Positions 42,956 through 54,905 are shown, counted from the stretch's first letter. The stretch is 64,000 bases of DNA from Valencia hispanica (GCA_963556495.2 OY747704.1:12286501-12350500), one strand, 5' to 3'. The notes: generated by a model not told the origin, from the sequence alone. Numbers and translations: made by a program.

Positions 42956-43465
42956 TTGTGTATCACAACCACTTGACCGAATATTTTTCGTATTTGACAG
43001 GTTTTTTAAAACGGTGATGGAAAACTCTGAAGGGCGTCTGTCATTTAGACAGATTAGCATTCACATACCTGACTACTTGGTGCAGACGCATAGAACTTTG
43101 TTAATTTACACACAGAGTACAGGTAGCTAATTGAATTTGAAGGAAAAAAAAGATTCCTTTGAGAGCATCTGCACATCATCTCAGGCCTGGACACCGTACT
43201 CAATGCATCTTGCTAACTGGAAGCTGACAGCGCATTGAAGAGTTACAGAGGCTATGGAGTGTGTCTGTAACTGGTGCAGCTTTCACATACGCACTCCAAA
43301 TAGCGTGGTGTCATGCCAACGACTGGTGCAGAAGCTGCACATCTGCTGCAGCTGCTGGATTTCATCCCGCTGAAGCGGAAGCTTGCGGGTCCAAAAACGG
43401 CTCGTTCAGTCTTAAAAAGCCGTGCATTGCTGAAATTGCATTTCCCTGGCATTCTTAAAGACCTC
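42956..43465 (+). pseudogene. Old hAT relic related to the Tol2-like element
   Basis: Shares ordered blocks with 33110-33640 and 45060-45430: ACCGAATATTTTTC.TATT, ACGGTGATGGAAAA, GACAGATTA.CATTCACA, and TGGTGCAGACGCA. The coding part is badly decayed; no DDE motif can be read. The family assignment rests on similarity within this window. Confidence 0.45.
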
Positions 43466-43748
43466 ATGACACGAAGTTGACATTTTTAAACATAACATAA
43501 AATAAAGAAATCTGAACCCCATGGACTATGTCAAAATCATCAACACGCCTTGTATAATCCTACTGAGAGCAAAAAAAACGCTGCGGTGACTAGCATTTTA
43601 CTACTGTATCACTGCGCACTGAACGAGCAGAAAGCCGGAAGTGACGTTAGTGAGAGAACGCATTCTGTTTGTTGGCACATTTGACAGCGGCTTTTCAGCT
43701 GTGACTGGGACCGCTATTTTCTATTTTTGACAAAGAAAAGTGATCGCA

Positions 43749-43990
43749 ATGCCTTCATGTTGTGTTGTTTTTTTTTTTGCTCAAATACACACAAGGACTG
43801 TGTCAGTTTATTTAAGTTAACCAAAGACCCAGAGTTACTGTCTAAGGGGGTGAAACAGGTTAGACACACCCGTGAGAAGTGGGCTCCCTCCTCTCTTCTC
43901 TGTTCGGAACATTTTGAGCAGAATTGTTTGGATTACTATGATAAAGGAATCCCTGGGTTGTTTAGTTCAACACAAGCGTGTGTTGCTGCC
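43749..43990 (+). pseudogene. THAP domain, frameshifted in a T-run
   Basis: ATG at 43749 opens MPSCCVV, the usual start of a THAP protein. A run of T at about 43767-43778 then shifts the frame; in the other frame the domain continues CSNTHKDCVSLFKLTKDPEL, HTREKWAPSSLLCSEHFEQN and CLDYYDKGI. This gives a full C2CH THAP layout: N-terminal cysteines, F.L.KDP, W.P and CSEHF with the final Cys and His. A transposon origin is likely because a hAT-X relic follows at 44130, as at 3507-4028. A host THAP gene is less likely, since no further exon is seen. Confidence 0.7.
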
Positions 43991-44534
43991 AGCAGCTGTA
44001 CATACAGTGTTCAGCAGGAGTGTGGTGGCGGTACCGTGGTGGGGCTCGTGGACTACGATGCGACACTGACAGCGTCAGCATCACTACTCCTACAAGCTCG
44101 ACTTCCACTGATACCCCAGTTAGATCTTGTTTCCAGAAGCATAGGCTCATTTTAGCCGGGGACACCAGTTACATGTCCCGACCACTACCACATCTACTTG
44201 TGCTCCCAGCACAATTTCCACATAATCAGTATCTGAACGGACTATTATTTAAATGACTCCATTGCACTTTCTCATACAGTCATGATTTCTTTCTGCGCAG
44301 ATGCTGCAGCGTTCTTTGCAGCGGATAGGCCTACATCAAGGTTTTAGTCCGTATGCAAACATGTTCAGGGAAGAGTCCTGCAGTGCCGCTGGTTCCCGTT
44401 TCAAGATGGAAAAATACATCAAAGAAATTTAATGGATCTAGCTGAAGTTTCTTTACTGCAGGTATAAAATATTAATTTAATACTTTTGTTTGTTTACGAC
44501 TCCCAAAGAGAATGGTGTTGATATATTGTGTTCA

Positions 44535-44720
44535 TGGAGAGAACATGGCAGAATATTCCCCCAGCTTTGCGCTGACAGCGGAATGTTCCCGCTATCCAGG
44601 CATCCTGCGCTGCCAGAGATTTTTCTGCGACAGAATTTGCGATTCAGGAACGGAGAGCGCAGATAAACCCAGGGACTGTGGACAATATTTTGTTTCTGGA
44701 CAGAGATCTCTGCATTAAAT
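44535..44720 (+). pseudogene. hAT transposase C-terminal fragment (family X)
   Basis: The frame reads NVPAIQASCAARDFSATEFA, then IQERRAQINPGTVDNILFLD and RDLCIK. This matches the hAT dimerisation end (…IPASSA.SERDFSAAGF.I.ERRT.L.PGTVDN.LFL…), with the Glu of SERDF lost here. It clarifies the decayed copy at 4508-4756. Confidence 0.75.
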
Positions 44721-45059
44721 TAATTTCAGATATACAATGTTTCAAAGAATTAAAAGGGACATGATTCATTGTAATATCATTTACAGTCCTTTGGGGATTG
44801 TGTTATTTTCTGTCATTGATCGTTTTTTTTTTAAACTGTAGCCTAATGGAAAAAGGTAAAGGCCGTTGTTAAAGTGCGTCAGGAAAATCGAGTGAGAAAA
44901 TGAAGCAGGACATCACACAAAAGTTCACTTTCTGACGGGCGGCTCAACCACTCCACTACTCCATCAGGTAGTGAGTGCATTCACAGAAAGGAACAGCATG
45001 TGAAGAGTGTTTGAGTGAAGAGCTTTTGCCGTCAGTTTATTATGACGCAACCTCTATTC

Positions 45060-45430
45060 ATCAGTCAGTACAATAATCAGAAACACCTGTGGACCCGCAA
45101 ACTAACAGCCGTCCTTCATTGTGAAAGTTTACAATTTACGCCACTGACCACTTGATGCAGACGCACAGTTATTTTCAACTTTAAGCACAGAGTTTGGGAA
45201 ACTGAATCAATCAAAAGATTCTTATTCGAGCATCTGAGCATCATCATCAGACCTGGACACCGTACTCAATGCAAGGCTATTTCATCCGGCTGAGGCAATA
45301 AGAAAGTTGAGAAAGAAGTGGCGCTTGTTATTCCAGTGTGCGACCAGAGCGGATTCAGCCTCCCTTATGCACAAGCAGGCGCACAATTCACGTCTATAGA
45401 CCATGAGAAAGTTGTGAGACTGCAGGTAAA
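45060..45430 (+). pseudogene. hAT transposase C-terminal relic
   Basis: The frame near 45318 reads VALVIPVCDQSGFSLPYAQA, then SIDHEKVVRLQ, corresponding to a hAT C-terminus of the LAEVAL-IPVSSA-ERGFS type with a small deletion in the centre. Upstream nucleotide blocks match 33110-33640 and 42956-43465. Confidence 0.55.
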
Positions 45431-45870
45431 ATGTTCATATTTGGTAAATGTTTTCATCTGCTCCATGTGTGATGGCACCATGGAGATTCTTTGTTCAGAT
45501 TGTTCGGGCTGAATATTAACTAAATGAATGAAGAATTAAATAATATTGAATGTTTCAGATTTTTTTCAAACTTAAAAAAAAACTGTAAAAGACAGAAAAT
45601 AACGGGATCCCTGATTAAATGTAAATTATAGTAGAATTAATCATTTCTTTTATTGCTTTGGAATATGCCACCCGCCCCATGCAGGACTCTGAACTGTTAA
45701 AGTTTCCCCGCACAGAACGGCAAGGGTTGTAAAGTGAACGCGTTTTATTACTGCGCATTTAGCCTTTGTAGCCAACGGCTGAATAATATTGGCTATGTGA
45801 ATAATCAATAATTTCCCCCAGCAGTTTTAAAAACAAACTGACGCCCTTGTCCAGAAAAGACAGGTACATA

Positions 45871-46794
45871 TTCAAAGCAGTTTTGCTATAATTATGAATA
45901 ATTCAAAATCTATTTAGTGAGTCTGACAAAGAAATTAAATAAACGTGTTTCACCTGAAACTAATAATTTGGTACAATAATCATAAGGAAGAATTCTAATG
46001 AAGGAAGTCTTAGGCTACTTGCTTTGTTGTTTGCCTTGAATGTTTGCCTACAATATGATTTTATTTTTCCGATATCAGTCTCAGACCTTATAAAGAAGTA
46101 CGTCTGGATTAGTTTATTATTTTTAGTTTTAAAACTGATTTAACATATTTACATTATGTAGGCTAATGTTTATTTTTCAGGTCACTACTAAAATCAATAC
46201 ACGTTAATATTATTATGCTCATTTATATAATTTAGGTAATTTTTTTTTTTTTTTTTAAAGAAGCCACGATTAAGTTATTTCTAATCCTTACCAACCTGTG
46301 TTTCCCTGACGTCACTTCTCCCGCTAGCTTCTCTGACCCGCTTTCTTCTCCCATCTCAGTCGTTGTGTACGGCTCGTACTTCTACGGTTCTATGCCTCTA
46401 GAAGCACCAGAACCGGCTGCATTTTCCACCTCTAAAACTGGAGGAAGAATCTTCCGAGCCTTCAAATATGAGCGCCTCCATCAGGCCTGACAGCGGAGTT
46501 TTCGGACTGTCCAGTCTGAGCGGTTCTGTCGCTGAAGTCACATGGAGACGTAGCTTTGAAGCCGCGGTTAAGCTAATATATTTTTGAAACTCTAATTATC
46601 GCGTAAAATCAAGTCTGTTCGGCTCATAAATTTACACAACCACATACTTTGGCAAGATGCATTATGTCATAATACATTTACATGAAGTCAGCTTCGTGTC
46701 ATGAGATCTTTAACTCTTTATTTTATCTTGCATGTGCCGAATTGCTTTAGCATTAGCTTCATGAGCTATATTTAAGGGCCTTGGAGGGAGGCGT
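45871..46794. other. AT-rich to GC-rich non-coding sequence
   Basis: 46300-46560 has TGACGTCACTTCTCCCG, sharing 15 bases with the THAP transposon end near 3395, and may be a remnant of such an end. Otherwise nothing recognisable. Confidence 0.4.
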
Positions 46795-46980
46795 GTCACC
46801 TCCTGTATGCACCCTGATGTATGGACACACTTATACCTAAGGGTAATTTAGAGAGACAAATTAACCTAACAGTCATATTTTTGGACTGTGGGAGGAAGCC
46901 AGAATACCCAGAGGGAACCCATGCATGCACAGGGAGAACATACAACAGTGCTACCACCTGAGCCACTGTGCAGCCCATTT
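46795..46980 (+). repeat. Fragment of a common fish retroposon tail
   Basis: Contains TACCTAAGGGTAATTTAGAG, TTAACCTAACAGTCATATTT, TTGGACTGTGGGAGGAAGCC and CCATGCATGCACAGGGAGAA, an order typical of fish non-LTR element tails. Related pieces are at 42456-42545 and, in reverse, 56565-56660. Confidence 0.75.
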
Positions 46981-48620
46981 AACATAATTGTTCAATGCAA
47001 TGTGCAATAAGTAAAATTATTTTACAGTGAAATAATCATACAACAATCTAATGTCTCCATCACGTTGGAAGGAAAGTAAAAAGTGACGTCGTATTACATG
47101 ATTGGCTGAACGTTAGCACGTTGATGTAGTGTGCAGTTTTTTGGGGGAGAACCTTATTGAACAAATAGCAAGTATACAACGCACGAACAAATGAAGTGGA
47201 AGAATTCAGATACAAACAGGGTGTTATATAAATACTATAGATGCAAAAATGTATGCATACAGATGTATAGTTAAAAATGTATCATCTTTTTTGGGTATTA
47301 AAATCCCCCAGAATAAAACCTTTTTACATCTAAAGGGAAAATCCATCAAAATACTGTTAATAACAACCTGCAACACTCTTTTTAAAGCTTATGTGTGAAA
47401 GACCAGTACCAGAAAAGGGGGATGATCCCTACTGGAGATGTTATTAACATTGATGTCTCTTTTAAATTTCACCATATAGTGCTTGGCAGGGGTAAAAATG
47501 GGCTAGTTTGTCCGATTGGCGTTGCAGCAGTGTGACCTTATTGGGAAGTGCAGGGCCGTAGTCATTGGGTGTTTCTCAATGCCAGGGCGAGGTTTCTTGG
47601 CATTGAGAAACACCGATTATTTACAATCTGTCCTGCCTCCATACTTCCTGGTTCCAGAGCCAATCACATGTAAACTCGCAAGGTTGCCAAATCTTCAACA
47701 CAAACACTGCGAGAGGCTAATGTTGAGCAAACATTGCTAGCAGTAAATTTGAAAAAAATAAATAGCGGGAATAACAATATCTCAAGCTACTTTTTTCAGT
47801 TACCAACAACTTGATATTGCTGTGAAATGTATTTATCTACTTATGAACTTACTGTGTATGACTCATCTTTGCTCGTGTGATAGAAATATTTCCAGGTATG
47901 TGAATTAATTGATTAAATACATGTTAGTAAATGCATCTAGGGAATATGTCACGTGGGATACCCTCAAAGTGTTTAAACAGACATCAGTGATGAGGCCTAT
48001 CACCTAGTTCCCTTTAGCTGCGATGAGAAGCGTTTGGCCAACCTTGAAAGACTAAGCATGAAGACAACATGGTCTTCACAGACAGACAGAGGAGTTTCGG
48101 TCATGAGATGGTGCGGAGGACTCAGAGCGTTACCCCTGCACAAGATCGGTTGATCAACTTAATAAACTACAAGAAAACGCCGATCAGGACTCCAGCCTCA
48201 TCCTTGTTTAAAGAAGGGAGACATTTTTTCCATAACACTCTTCATCTTCTGGCGCTAACCCGTAGCTGGCAACTGGCATAAAATCGCCATGAAACTCACC
48301 AAGCAGACACTTTTGTTTTTCTACGTAAAATTGGACCACAAGATGTTATTTTTACATTTTGCACCTTTAAACTACAGATTTTAGTATCACAATGCAGCAA
48401 ACTAATATTATGCATTCAGCAGGAAATAAAGTTTGTTTGTATGGGTGTCTACAGTAATAAAACAGTACAATATACCTGCTATTGTCAGCGTGAGACTTGG
48501 TGAAGTAAGTGTAAGTTACTGTTATTAACCACAGATTTGAAGGTGAGTGCTTTAAGCTTTAAGGCCTTTATCTGTGTTTGAGACTCCTTTTTTTGAAGTA
48601 AGAAAGGAATTAGTTAGATT
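46981..48620. other. Non-coding sequence with a strong hairpin at 47568
   Basis: Apart from the inverted repeat at 47568-47614 I recognise nothing. 47400-48300 is probably old DNA-transposon debris, with CpG-poor decayed short frames. Confidence 0.4.
47568..47614. repeat. Perfect 17-bp inverted repeat, 13-base loop
   Basis: GGTGTTTCTCAATGCCA (47568-47584) is exactly complementary to TGGCATTGAGAAACACC (47598-47614). It may be two fused transposon ends with the interior deleted, or a hairpin. Confidence 0.92.
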
Positions 48621-48639
48621 GCCGTATCATGTTGACAGA

Positions 48640-49165
48640 CAGTTTTTAAGAGCAGGCTCAAGACTCACCTTTTCAGCCTAGTTTTTAACTGATTATTATT
48701 CATTATTGTCTGTTCAATTGCTCTGCATGTTTTACATGATTATATTTGATCATTGTTTTATTATTTAATCTCATCACATTTATTTACTGCTTATTTTTAT
48801 ATTTTTATTTGTTATTTTAATCCCCGTTCCAGTGTTTCCTCTGTGGGAGCCCTCTGCCTCGGGAGCGGTGGTCGGCTGTAGCTGCCTGGGTGCTCTCCAG
48901 GTGGAGCTTGGGTGGAGGTGGGGGTCTCGGACTTGCCTCCACTGGGCGCCTCGTGTCAGTGCCTCGGCTGCTGCTGTTTATATACCGCTGCCGGTGCAGA
49001 TGGCTCCTCTCATGGCGTTTCCTTGCATGGTTCATCTGCACTCGGCCCAATGTCCTTTTTTACTGTTGCTTTTAACTGTGTGTGTGTGTGTGCATGGGAG
49101 TTTGGTTGGGGGGAGGGGGTATAAAAAGCGCTTCATAAATAAAGTTTGATGATGAAGTTTGATGA
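48640..49165 (+). mobile_element. L2-type LINE 3' end, heavily 5'-truncated
   Basis: The frame TVFKSRLKTHLFSLVFN then stop (48639-48692) is the last residues of an L2 ORF2. It is followed by about 0.45 kb of 3' UTR ending in ATAAAAAGCGCTTCATAAAT and tandem AAGTTTGATGATG repeats. A GC-rich block lies at 48820-49020. It is distinct from LINE families A and B here. Confidence 0.75.
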
Positions 49166-50700
49166 CAGAGTTGGCTAAAGCCTCTGCATCTTTAAAGTTT
49201 TGTGTGGTAGCAATTTGGATGCTTATGAGAAAAAAGAAACAGACACAATGATTTGTAAGCACTGTGAGGCTATGGTGACAGGCTAACTTTTAAACTTTTT
49301 ACTTCTTAAACGCTAACCCTATAGAGATTCTTTAATATACAATATACATTTTACATATACATATTTATTGAAGCTTTACTTGTAAAATCACAAAATAAAT
49401 TGAAAGGGTTTTTTGGGATTAAGTTCAGGTAATAATTAGTTGAAAATAAAAACCCCAGTAGATGGATTCATTAAGCATGGATTAAAGTGTAATGTATATC
49501 GTCTCTGAGCACATGAATAGTGCTCAAAGGGCACTGCTGGTTGTGTGGAGAGGGTCGGCTTACGTCTGTGAAGGGCGGTTGGCCATTCCCTGGCCACCAC
49601 GTTGCTCTGGCACCATACATGTCTTTCGAAGGGATTTAAAAACAGACTTTTCTGTATCTTTTCAAAGTTGTTTTTGATCAGACGTAAAAAATGTTAACCA
49701 AGCTGCTGACAGACACTAGGGTCTGTCTAAGCATCAGACCTGGATGCTCTATTCCCAGCAGGAGAAAAACAACTGATGTTAGTTTTGTTGTCTACACCTG
49801 CTTGAATGTTTTACCCTGTGACCCCAACGCAGTTGTTTGTGCCACTCAGAGCGTGTGCGTCTGGCTGAGAGAAAAAGAGCTGAGGGGCAAATTAGATTGG
49901 GACAACATTAACTTCTCAGCGTCACCTGGTAATTGTGTCTCATTCTGTTCAATCTATCTGTCTCTTCCACTCAGTGACTCTTTGGCCACACACACATGCT
50001 CCAGTAGGCTTGACAACTACAGTATGTCCGATAAAGATCCTAACACATACGAACCGTGGACGGATTTATAAATTGGTGTGTCGTCTTTCTTGACAGATAG
50101 CAACTAAAATACACAGGAAATAGAATACACTCAAACTGCACAAGTCTTGCTCTAACTGGAGCAGTAGATGTGACTCCATCTTCAAGCGTCCTAACTAGAG
50201 ATGCACCAAGATATTGACTGCGGACCAAATTCAGACGACTTTTGGCATGATCTGCACTAAACAGTGACAAGGAGGTTAGAAACTCATATATCTAATCCTA
50301 ATCTAATCGCTACTAGGCAACCAGACCCAGCATACTGTTTGCTTAAACAGGACAGTGAGGTGTTTCAAATAAATTCCAAATAACACTTCAAAGAACACAG
50401 CACTTTCTTTAACATACTGAAACAGGAGGGTCATTCAAGAATGTGAGAGAATGAGACTTTTAGCAGGTAACAGGAAGGCTGAACCAGGTACAGCAAAGTT
50501 GGAATTTTACACGTTTTAGCTGTTCTTCTGGAAATCTCAGAGTTAAGTATCTGCGCTTTCAAGAATATACAAAAGGGGAACTGATGTTTTAGCAATGCTG
50601 CCCAGTAGTGTGATGTTTCAGTGTTTCTCCCATGTCTTATCACACAACATTCATTAAAAAATTGAAATAAACAAAAATTGCTTTTAGCATGTCAAAGCCT
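49166..50700. other. Non-coding sequence
   Basis: An open frame at 49691-50071 has no recognised motif and biased composition. No transposon ends are seen. Confidence 0.45.
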
Positions 50701-50702
50701 TA

Positions 50703-51005
50703 CAATAATAATGGCTTGCATTTATATAGCGCTTTTTTGAGACCCCCAAAATGCTTTACAACTCCATTACTCATTCACTTTCACATTCACTGGAAGCAAG
50801 CTATGATTATAGCCACAGCTGGCCTGGGGCAGACTGGCAAAAGCAAGGCTGCCATATCGCGTCATCAGCCCCTCTGGCCAACACCAGTAGGTGAAGTGTT
50901 TTACCCAAGGACACAAGGACATGTAGCAGGTGGTAGCAGGAATCCAACCCCTGATTTCTGGGTTGCAGGCTGACAACTCCACCACTGAACTACAGCCACC
51001 CCAAT
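50703..51005 (-). repeat. LINE/SINE-type retroposon tail
   Basis: Has TGCATTTATATAGCGCTTTT, GAGACCCCCAAAATGCTTTA, CAGCTGGCCTGGGGCAGACT, and CAAGGACACAAGGACATGTA, ending with CTACAGCCACCCCAAT. This is a common 3' region of fish L2-like retroposons, on the minus strand. There is no coding sequence. Confidence 0.65.
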
Positions 51006-51849
51006 AACAGGTAGATTGGAAATTTGCCACAAAACTCTGATTGCTGCATTTCATTTTTTTAACCTAACCCACACATACACACAAACACACACACACCATC
51101 ATGCCCTAGACCCATGCAACTGCTCTTTAACTTACTGCCCCGAGGTCGAGCAGCTCCAATTAGTCGGGCGCTGGCTCTCTGCTCTCACTCCTCCAGCTCC
51201 CTCCCTCCCTACGATCGCCCCACTCTGCTGTCAGAGCTAATCGAGCTGCTACCACCTCCCACTGCTGCAGACAGGACTTGTCACTGCCGCTCGGCAAAGG
51301 TCAGAGCCTGGCAATTAAAGTTACCCACTGGGGGGGATGGAGTGTTTCAGTGGAGGGGGTGGAGGGGGCTGGAGTATGGGGACAGAGCAGGGCTGTACTA
51401 ACCTCTCATCATGATAACCTACCAGATTAGCTGTAGGGAGCCGTGCGTGCGTGCTGATGAAGAGCAGCCCTCTCGCATGCTTGGAGTGATAAAGTTACAT
51501 TAGGAAGCTTTTACAGGAACACTCTCCGTAGGTTGGAAGTCGGCAGAAAAATAAACACACGCGCACACACAGAAGTGAGCAAACAAACCAAAGCAGACAC
51601 TTTTTGTTGTCACCACTGAGTGATGCAAACTTTCCAATATACATAAATGTGAGAGAGCAGACCCCGACTCATTCATCTGTTTAACAGTCAGTCTGCCTCT
51701 GTCCTTGTCATCCTCACATCCACACCCCCCCCCCCCCCCCCCCCCCTCGCACCCCCTTTCCCTCACCCTCCTTCTCCATCCCCTCAGCGCTCCCTCACTT
51801 CCAGCCAGACTAATCTGTGCCATCGGCCCCTCCTCTGCCATCCGTCAGA
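51006..51849. other. GC-richer non-coding sequence with poly-C tract
   Basis: 51100-51310 is GC-rich with GAGCTAATCGAGCTGC and GGCAATTAAAG words. A run of about 22 C lies at 51725-51746. No convincing gene; the frames around the C-run are artefacts of it. Confidence 0.45.
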
Positions 51850-51990
51850 GCCCTCACATTGTTTTGACATCTAGTTAATTCTGGCCGCGATGATTTGTCA
51901 AACTCTTATTACGGCCCGCTGAAAGCCTCATTTATTGTCCTGATGTATGGTAATGATAGCCCCGCGCCACCGCCTGCCCTGAATCTTAAC
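51850..51990. promoter_or_regulatory. Candidate conserved non-coding element
   Basis: A compact block with CTAGTTAATTCTGG, GCGATGATTTGTCAAAC (PBX/MEIS-like TGATTTGTCA), CTCTTATTACGG, CATTTATTGTCC and GGTAATGATAG. No repeat or frame explains it. Function is inferred. Confidence 0.4.
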
Positions 51991-52289
51991 CAATGCACTT
52001 TTGTCCTCTCTTCTCGCCTCTTCCCTTCACTCCCACTCTGTCTCCCTCCCTTTATATTCCTGTATCTCTTTTGGGCTGCTGTCTTCTCCTCAGTGGCTTT
52101 GCTTCATTGTCTTTATTCGCTTCCTTTTTGCGCTCCTGTCTTTGTGTCTTTTTTCTGTCTTTAGCTATTGCTCGCACTTTTGATCCATTCCCTCAATGCC
52201 TCGTTTAATCCCCACTGTGATACTGAGAAGTCAGTCATCTCTACTTCTGTCTCAGTCCACCTGTCTTTCCTGTTTCGGCGTGAAAAGCT

Positions 52290-52650
52290 TTGATGCAGCT
52301 TGGGAGGATGTTGGAATGCAGCCAGAAGCTAAATATCACTGTCACAGGCCTTTTCTCAACATGATACGGCATGAGTTGATATGCACTCATCAGAGCCCAT
52401 GGCCGCTGAAAAAAAAGTCAATAGACATTTTACTCCTGCAGCAGATCATCAAGTATCACTGATCTAGAATTACCCCTGCGGCCCTGACACAAAAACAAAA
52501 CACTCCTGCTGAATAATGCAAACTGCTGCAGGATCTTAGGGGCATTAGCCGTCGATAGAGTGCAATAAAAGCTGGCGAGAAATCAATGGAGCGAGACTAT
52601 ACCTATTGTCCACAAAGCAAGATCCATTCCTAATGTGTCTGCTGTCGTTT
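52290..52650. promoter_or_regulatory. Candidate conserved non-coding element
   Basis: Contains GAATAATGCAAAC (octamer/homeodomain-like), GGGGCATTAGCC, GTGCAATAAAAGC (CDX/posterior-HOX-like), GAAATCAATGG (PBX-like) and CTATTGTCCACAAAGC (SOX-like ATTGT). There are no repeats or open frames beyond chance. Function is inferred. Confidence 0.4.
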
Positions 52651-53522
52651 AAACTGAAAGCTTGGTAGGCTATTTGCTGTGCTGATGGTTGATGTCTCTT
52701 TCTCTGATGCTTTAGCTACAAGTTAATATGTGGGAGGAGCTCTTACACACATACATTGACATTAAAAAAGTGGAATGTGGATACAGGACAATGTCTTGAG
52801 ACCTGTATGGTCATTCACAAATAATCTACAAACAAGGTAGAAATTGGGTGTCATCATTAACAATTGTCTAAATGTTTCCATAATCTCTTAAGCTGCTGTC
52901 ACACTGTTTTCTATTTTACTATGTATAATATGTAAGTGTATAAAATGTGTTGCATGGGTTTATAAATTAAGAAATGACGCACATTTTATTTGTGCCACTG
53001 CTGAGATGTGATGGAAGCCCAGGTTCCTTTGATAGTGGCCTTTAGTGTTAGAATACTGGGTTCTTGGTTGGTGTGGTAGTTTCTGCTTTGACGTTGATCC
53101 ACAGGTTACCCACTGGAGGGCACAGTGGAGGCACTGGTGTTCACCTCAGATGGGTGGAGACCTGCAGGTGTGTGTTTGCACACCTGCAAGTCATCATCAT
53201 CTACAGGAAGATAAAAGGAACTGGCAGCCAGTCTTTCAGCATCTGAATGTTAACCTAATCTGGTACACCATGCAACAGAGTTCCGGAACTCCATACCTTT
53301 GAAAAGATTTGTCCTGCTACTCACCTTCCTTGTCTCTCCTCCAGGTTTTCATGTGTTGGTCTTCCTTGCTCCAAGTATCCTCATGGCTCTGCTCAAGTCT
53401 CTCCTTGTTCAACGTCCTTGACCTGCCGTCAAGTTTCCTATTCCATCTTCATCCTCCTATTGTATGTCTGCACACTCCATTGGATCTCAAGTTGACATCC
53501 CCATCTTTAATGTGCTTCCAAC
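52651..53522. other. Non-coding sequence left of a hAT
   Basis: 53050-53520 is pyrimidine-rich, with CTCCTCCAGGTTTTCATG and CCTCATGGCTCTGCTC, and continues after the hAT at 55240. It may be a retroelement end, but I cannot name it. The frame at 53045-53302 shows no motif. Confidence 0.4.
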
Positions 53523-53802
53523 CAAGGCCGCCTTAATGCACGGGCCAATCGGGGCGGTGGCCAGGGGCCTATGACGCTCAGGGGGCCTATCATTTCAGGT
53601 AAAAAAAAGAAACGTTTTATTACTTGTCAGGTTTTCTGTCAGTCATCTTATATGCTAATTTAATGCTGCTGATTGATCCAAATTACAAGTGACCTACTTC
53701 CCCCATGTGGCCTCTAAAGTTCCCATTGCACCATGAGCTCACCAATCAAACAATTTAGACAATTTCAGGGCGTGGTCATCTGGATGTAAAGAAACGTGGA
53801 AA

Positions 53803-53945
53803 AATGTCGGAAGAAATTTGAGAGCAGTGCTCAGAAAAGAAAAGCGATTCATGAGAAGGAGCTTCGAGAAAAAGAAATAAGAAAGAAAATGCCTAAGCTG
53901 ACAGAATTCATTAAGTCAGCTAAAGAAGTTGGCCATAGTTAGCTC
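53803..53945 (+). pseudogene. hAT protein N-terminal relic
   Basis: The frame reads FESSAQKRKAIHEKELREKE and KMPKLTEFIKSAKEVGHS then stop. This lysine/glutamate-rich start followed by PKLT.F is usual for fish hAT proteins of the ZNF862/ZMYM-like type, preceding the zinc finger. The rest of the transposase is deleted. Confidence 0.6.
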
Positions 53946-54719
53946 TCTAACACACCGGGCAGAGAGGAGGATGCAGCAGCAGCAGCACCTGTAGGCATGG
54001 AGCCGCCCGCGCAGCAGGGAACCTACCGCAGGTGAAGAGGCGCAGCCGATAAGAGCGAGACATGGGAGATTTCTACTGCAGGTTTTCGTTTTTTTCACTT
54101 TCTTCTATTCTAAATACACACTGGATATTTTAGTTATTCTGGAAATAGTCATATCACGGTGGATTATTCTTTTCAGCAAGGAAAAAACAAAGGTAAGGGA
54201 AAATTTATGACCTTGTTTTTCAAATGCTGTACGTATTTTTGGGCTTATTTTGCTGCTCATTTGCTGAAATTTGCACGTAGCGTGATGAAACGTGCAGCTT
54301 TAGAATCTGTGAGATGCTGGCTTTCATGGAAGGCAAAGTTTGCTCGGTTCTGTTCGGCAGGGTGACCGACAGGTTCGGTTGAATGTGTTCATGTAAAAAT
54401 CGCAAAATAGCACAACTACTCTTTTAGTTGCTTGTTATTTTTTCTGGGTTTGGAGGTCACAAAAACTATTTGAGTCTTTAGCTGAGATTCTGGGGTTTAT
54501 AATGATAGGACATGCTGAGCAATCAGTGACCACACATTCTCTCCGCCCTTCCCCCACAGTGACCCGGCGGCGGGGCTGTGGGGTGGAACAGGTTAAATGT
54601 AAATCAATAAGCACTTGCTGACACATTGGCCATATTGCTGCCCATGGTGAAGAAAGGAGTGTGCGCGCGTGTGTGTGCATGATGCACAACAACCTGTTCT
54701 CAGCTGCTTTTGTTTAGGT

Positions 54720-54905
54720 TTTTATTCTAAGTTATAAATCTGCACGGCTTCTTTTAACATAGACTTTATTTTTCATGTTAAATCATGCTTTTTATTCCTG
54801 TACTTTTGCTTTTTCTGCACCCTGCTGTAATGCTTTTGATGTTTTATGTAAAGCACTTTGAATTGTCCTGTAACATGAATTGTGCTATACAAATAAACTT
54901 GCCTT
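54720..54905 (+). repeat. L2-type LINE 3' tail
   Basis: Ends TGTAAAGCACTTTGAATTGT, then GTGCTATACAAATAAACTTG and CCTTG, matching the 3' tail style of family B at 58641. It is only about 190 bp, so extremely 5'-truncated. Confidence 0.75.

Larger units (their letters stand above)
44130..45870. mobile_element. hAT relic (family X), second copy
   Basis: Related to 4028-6170: shared TTTTAGCCGG.GAC near the left, CCACATAATCAGTATCTGAA and CGGACTATTATT, a coding remnant at 44535-44720, and a right end with AAACAAACTGACGCCCTTGT. The end similarity (GGGCGTCA.TTT in inverted orientation) is visible but no TSD is clear. Another hAT C-terminal relic sits inside at 45060-45430. Confidence 0.5.

Noticed and set aside
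49691..50071. 126-codon frame as a candidate host gene
   Set aside because: No domain, no splice context and no family resemblance; a chance frame is more likely.
51500..51841. Gly-rich minus-strand frame
   Set aside because: The Gly run comes from the poly-C tract at 51725-51746 and the rest has no motif.
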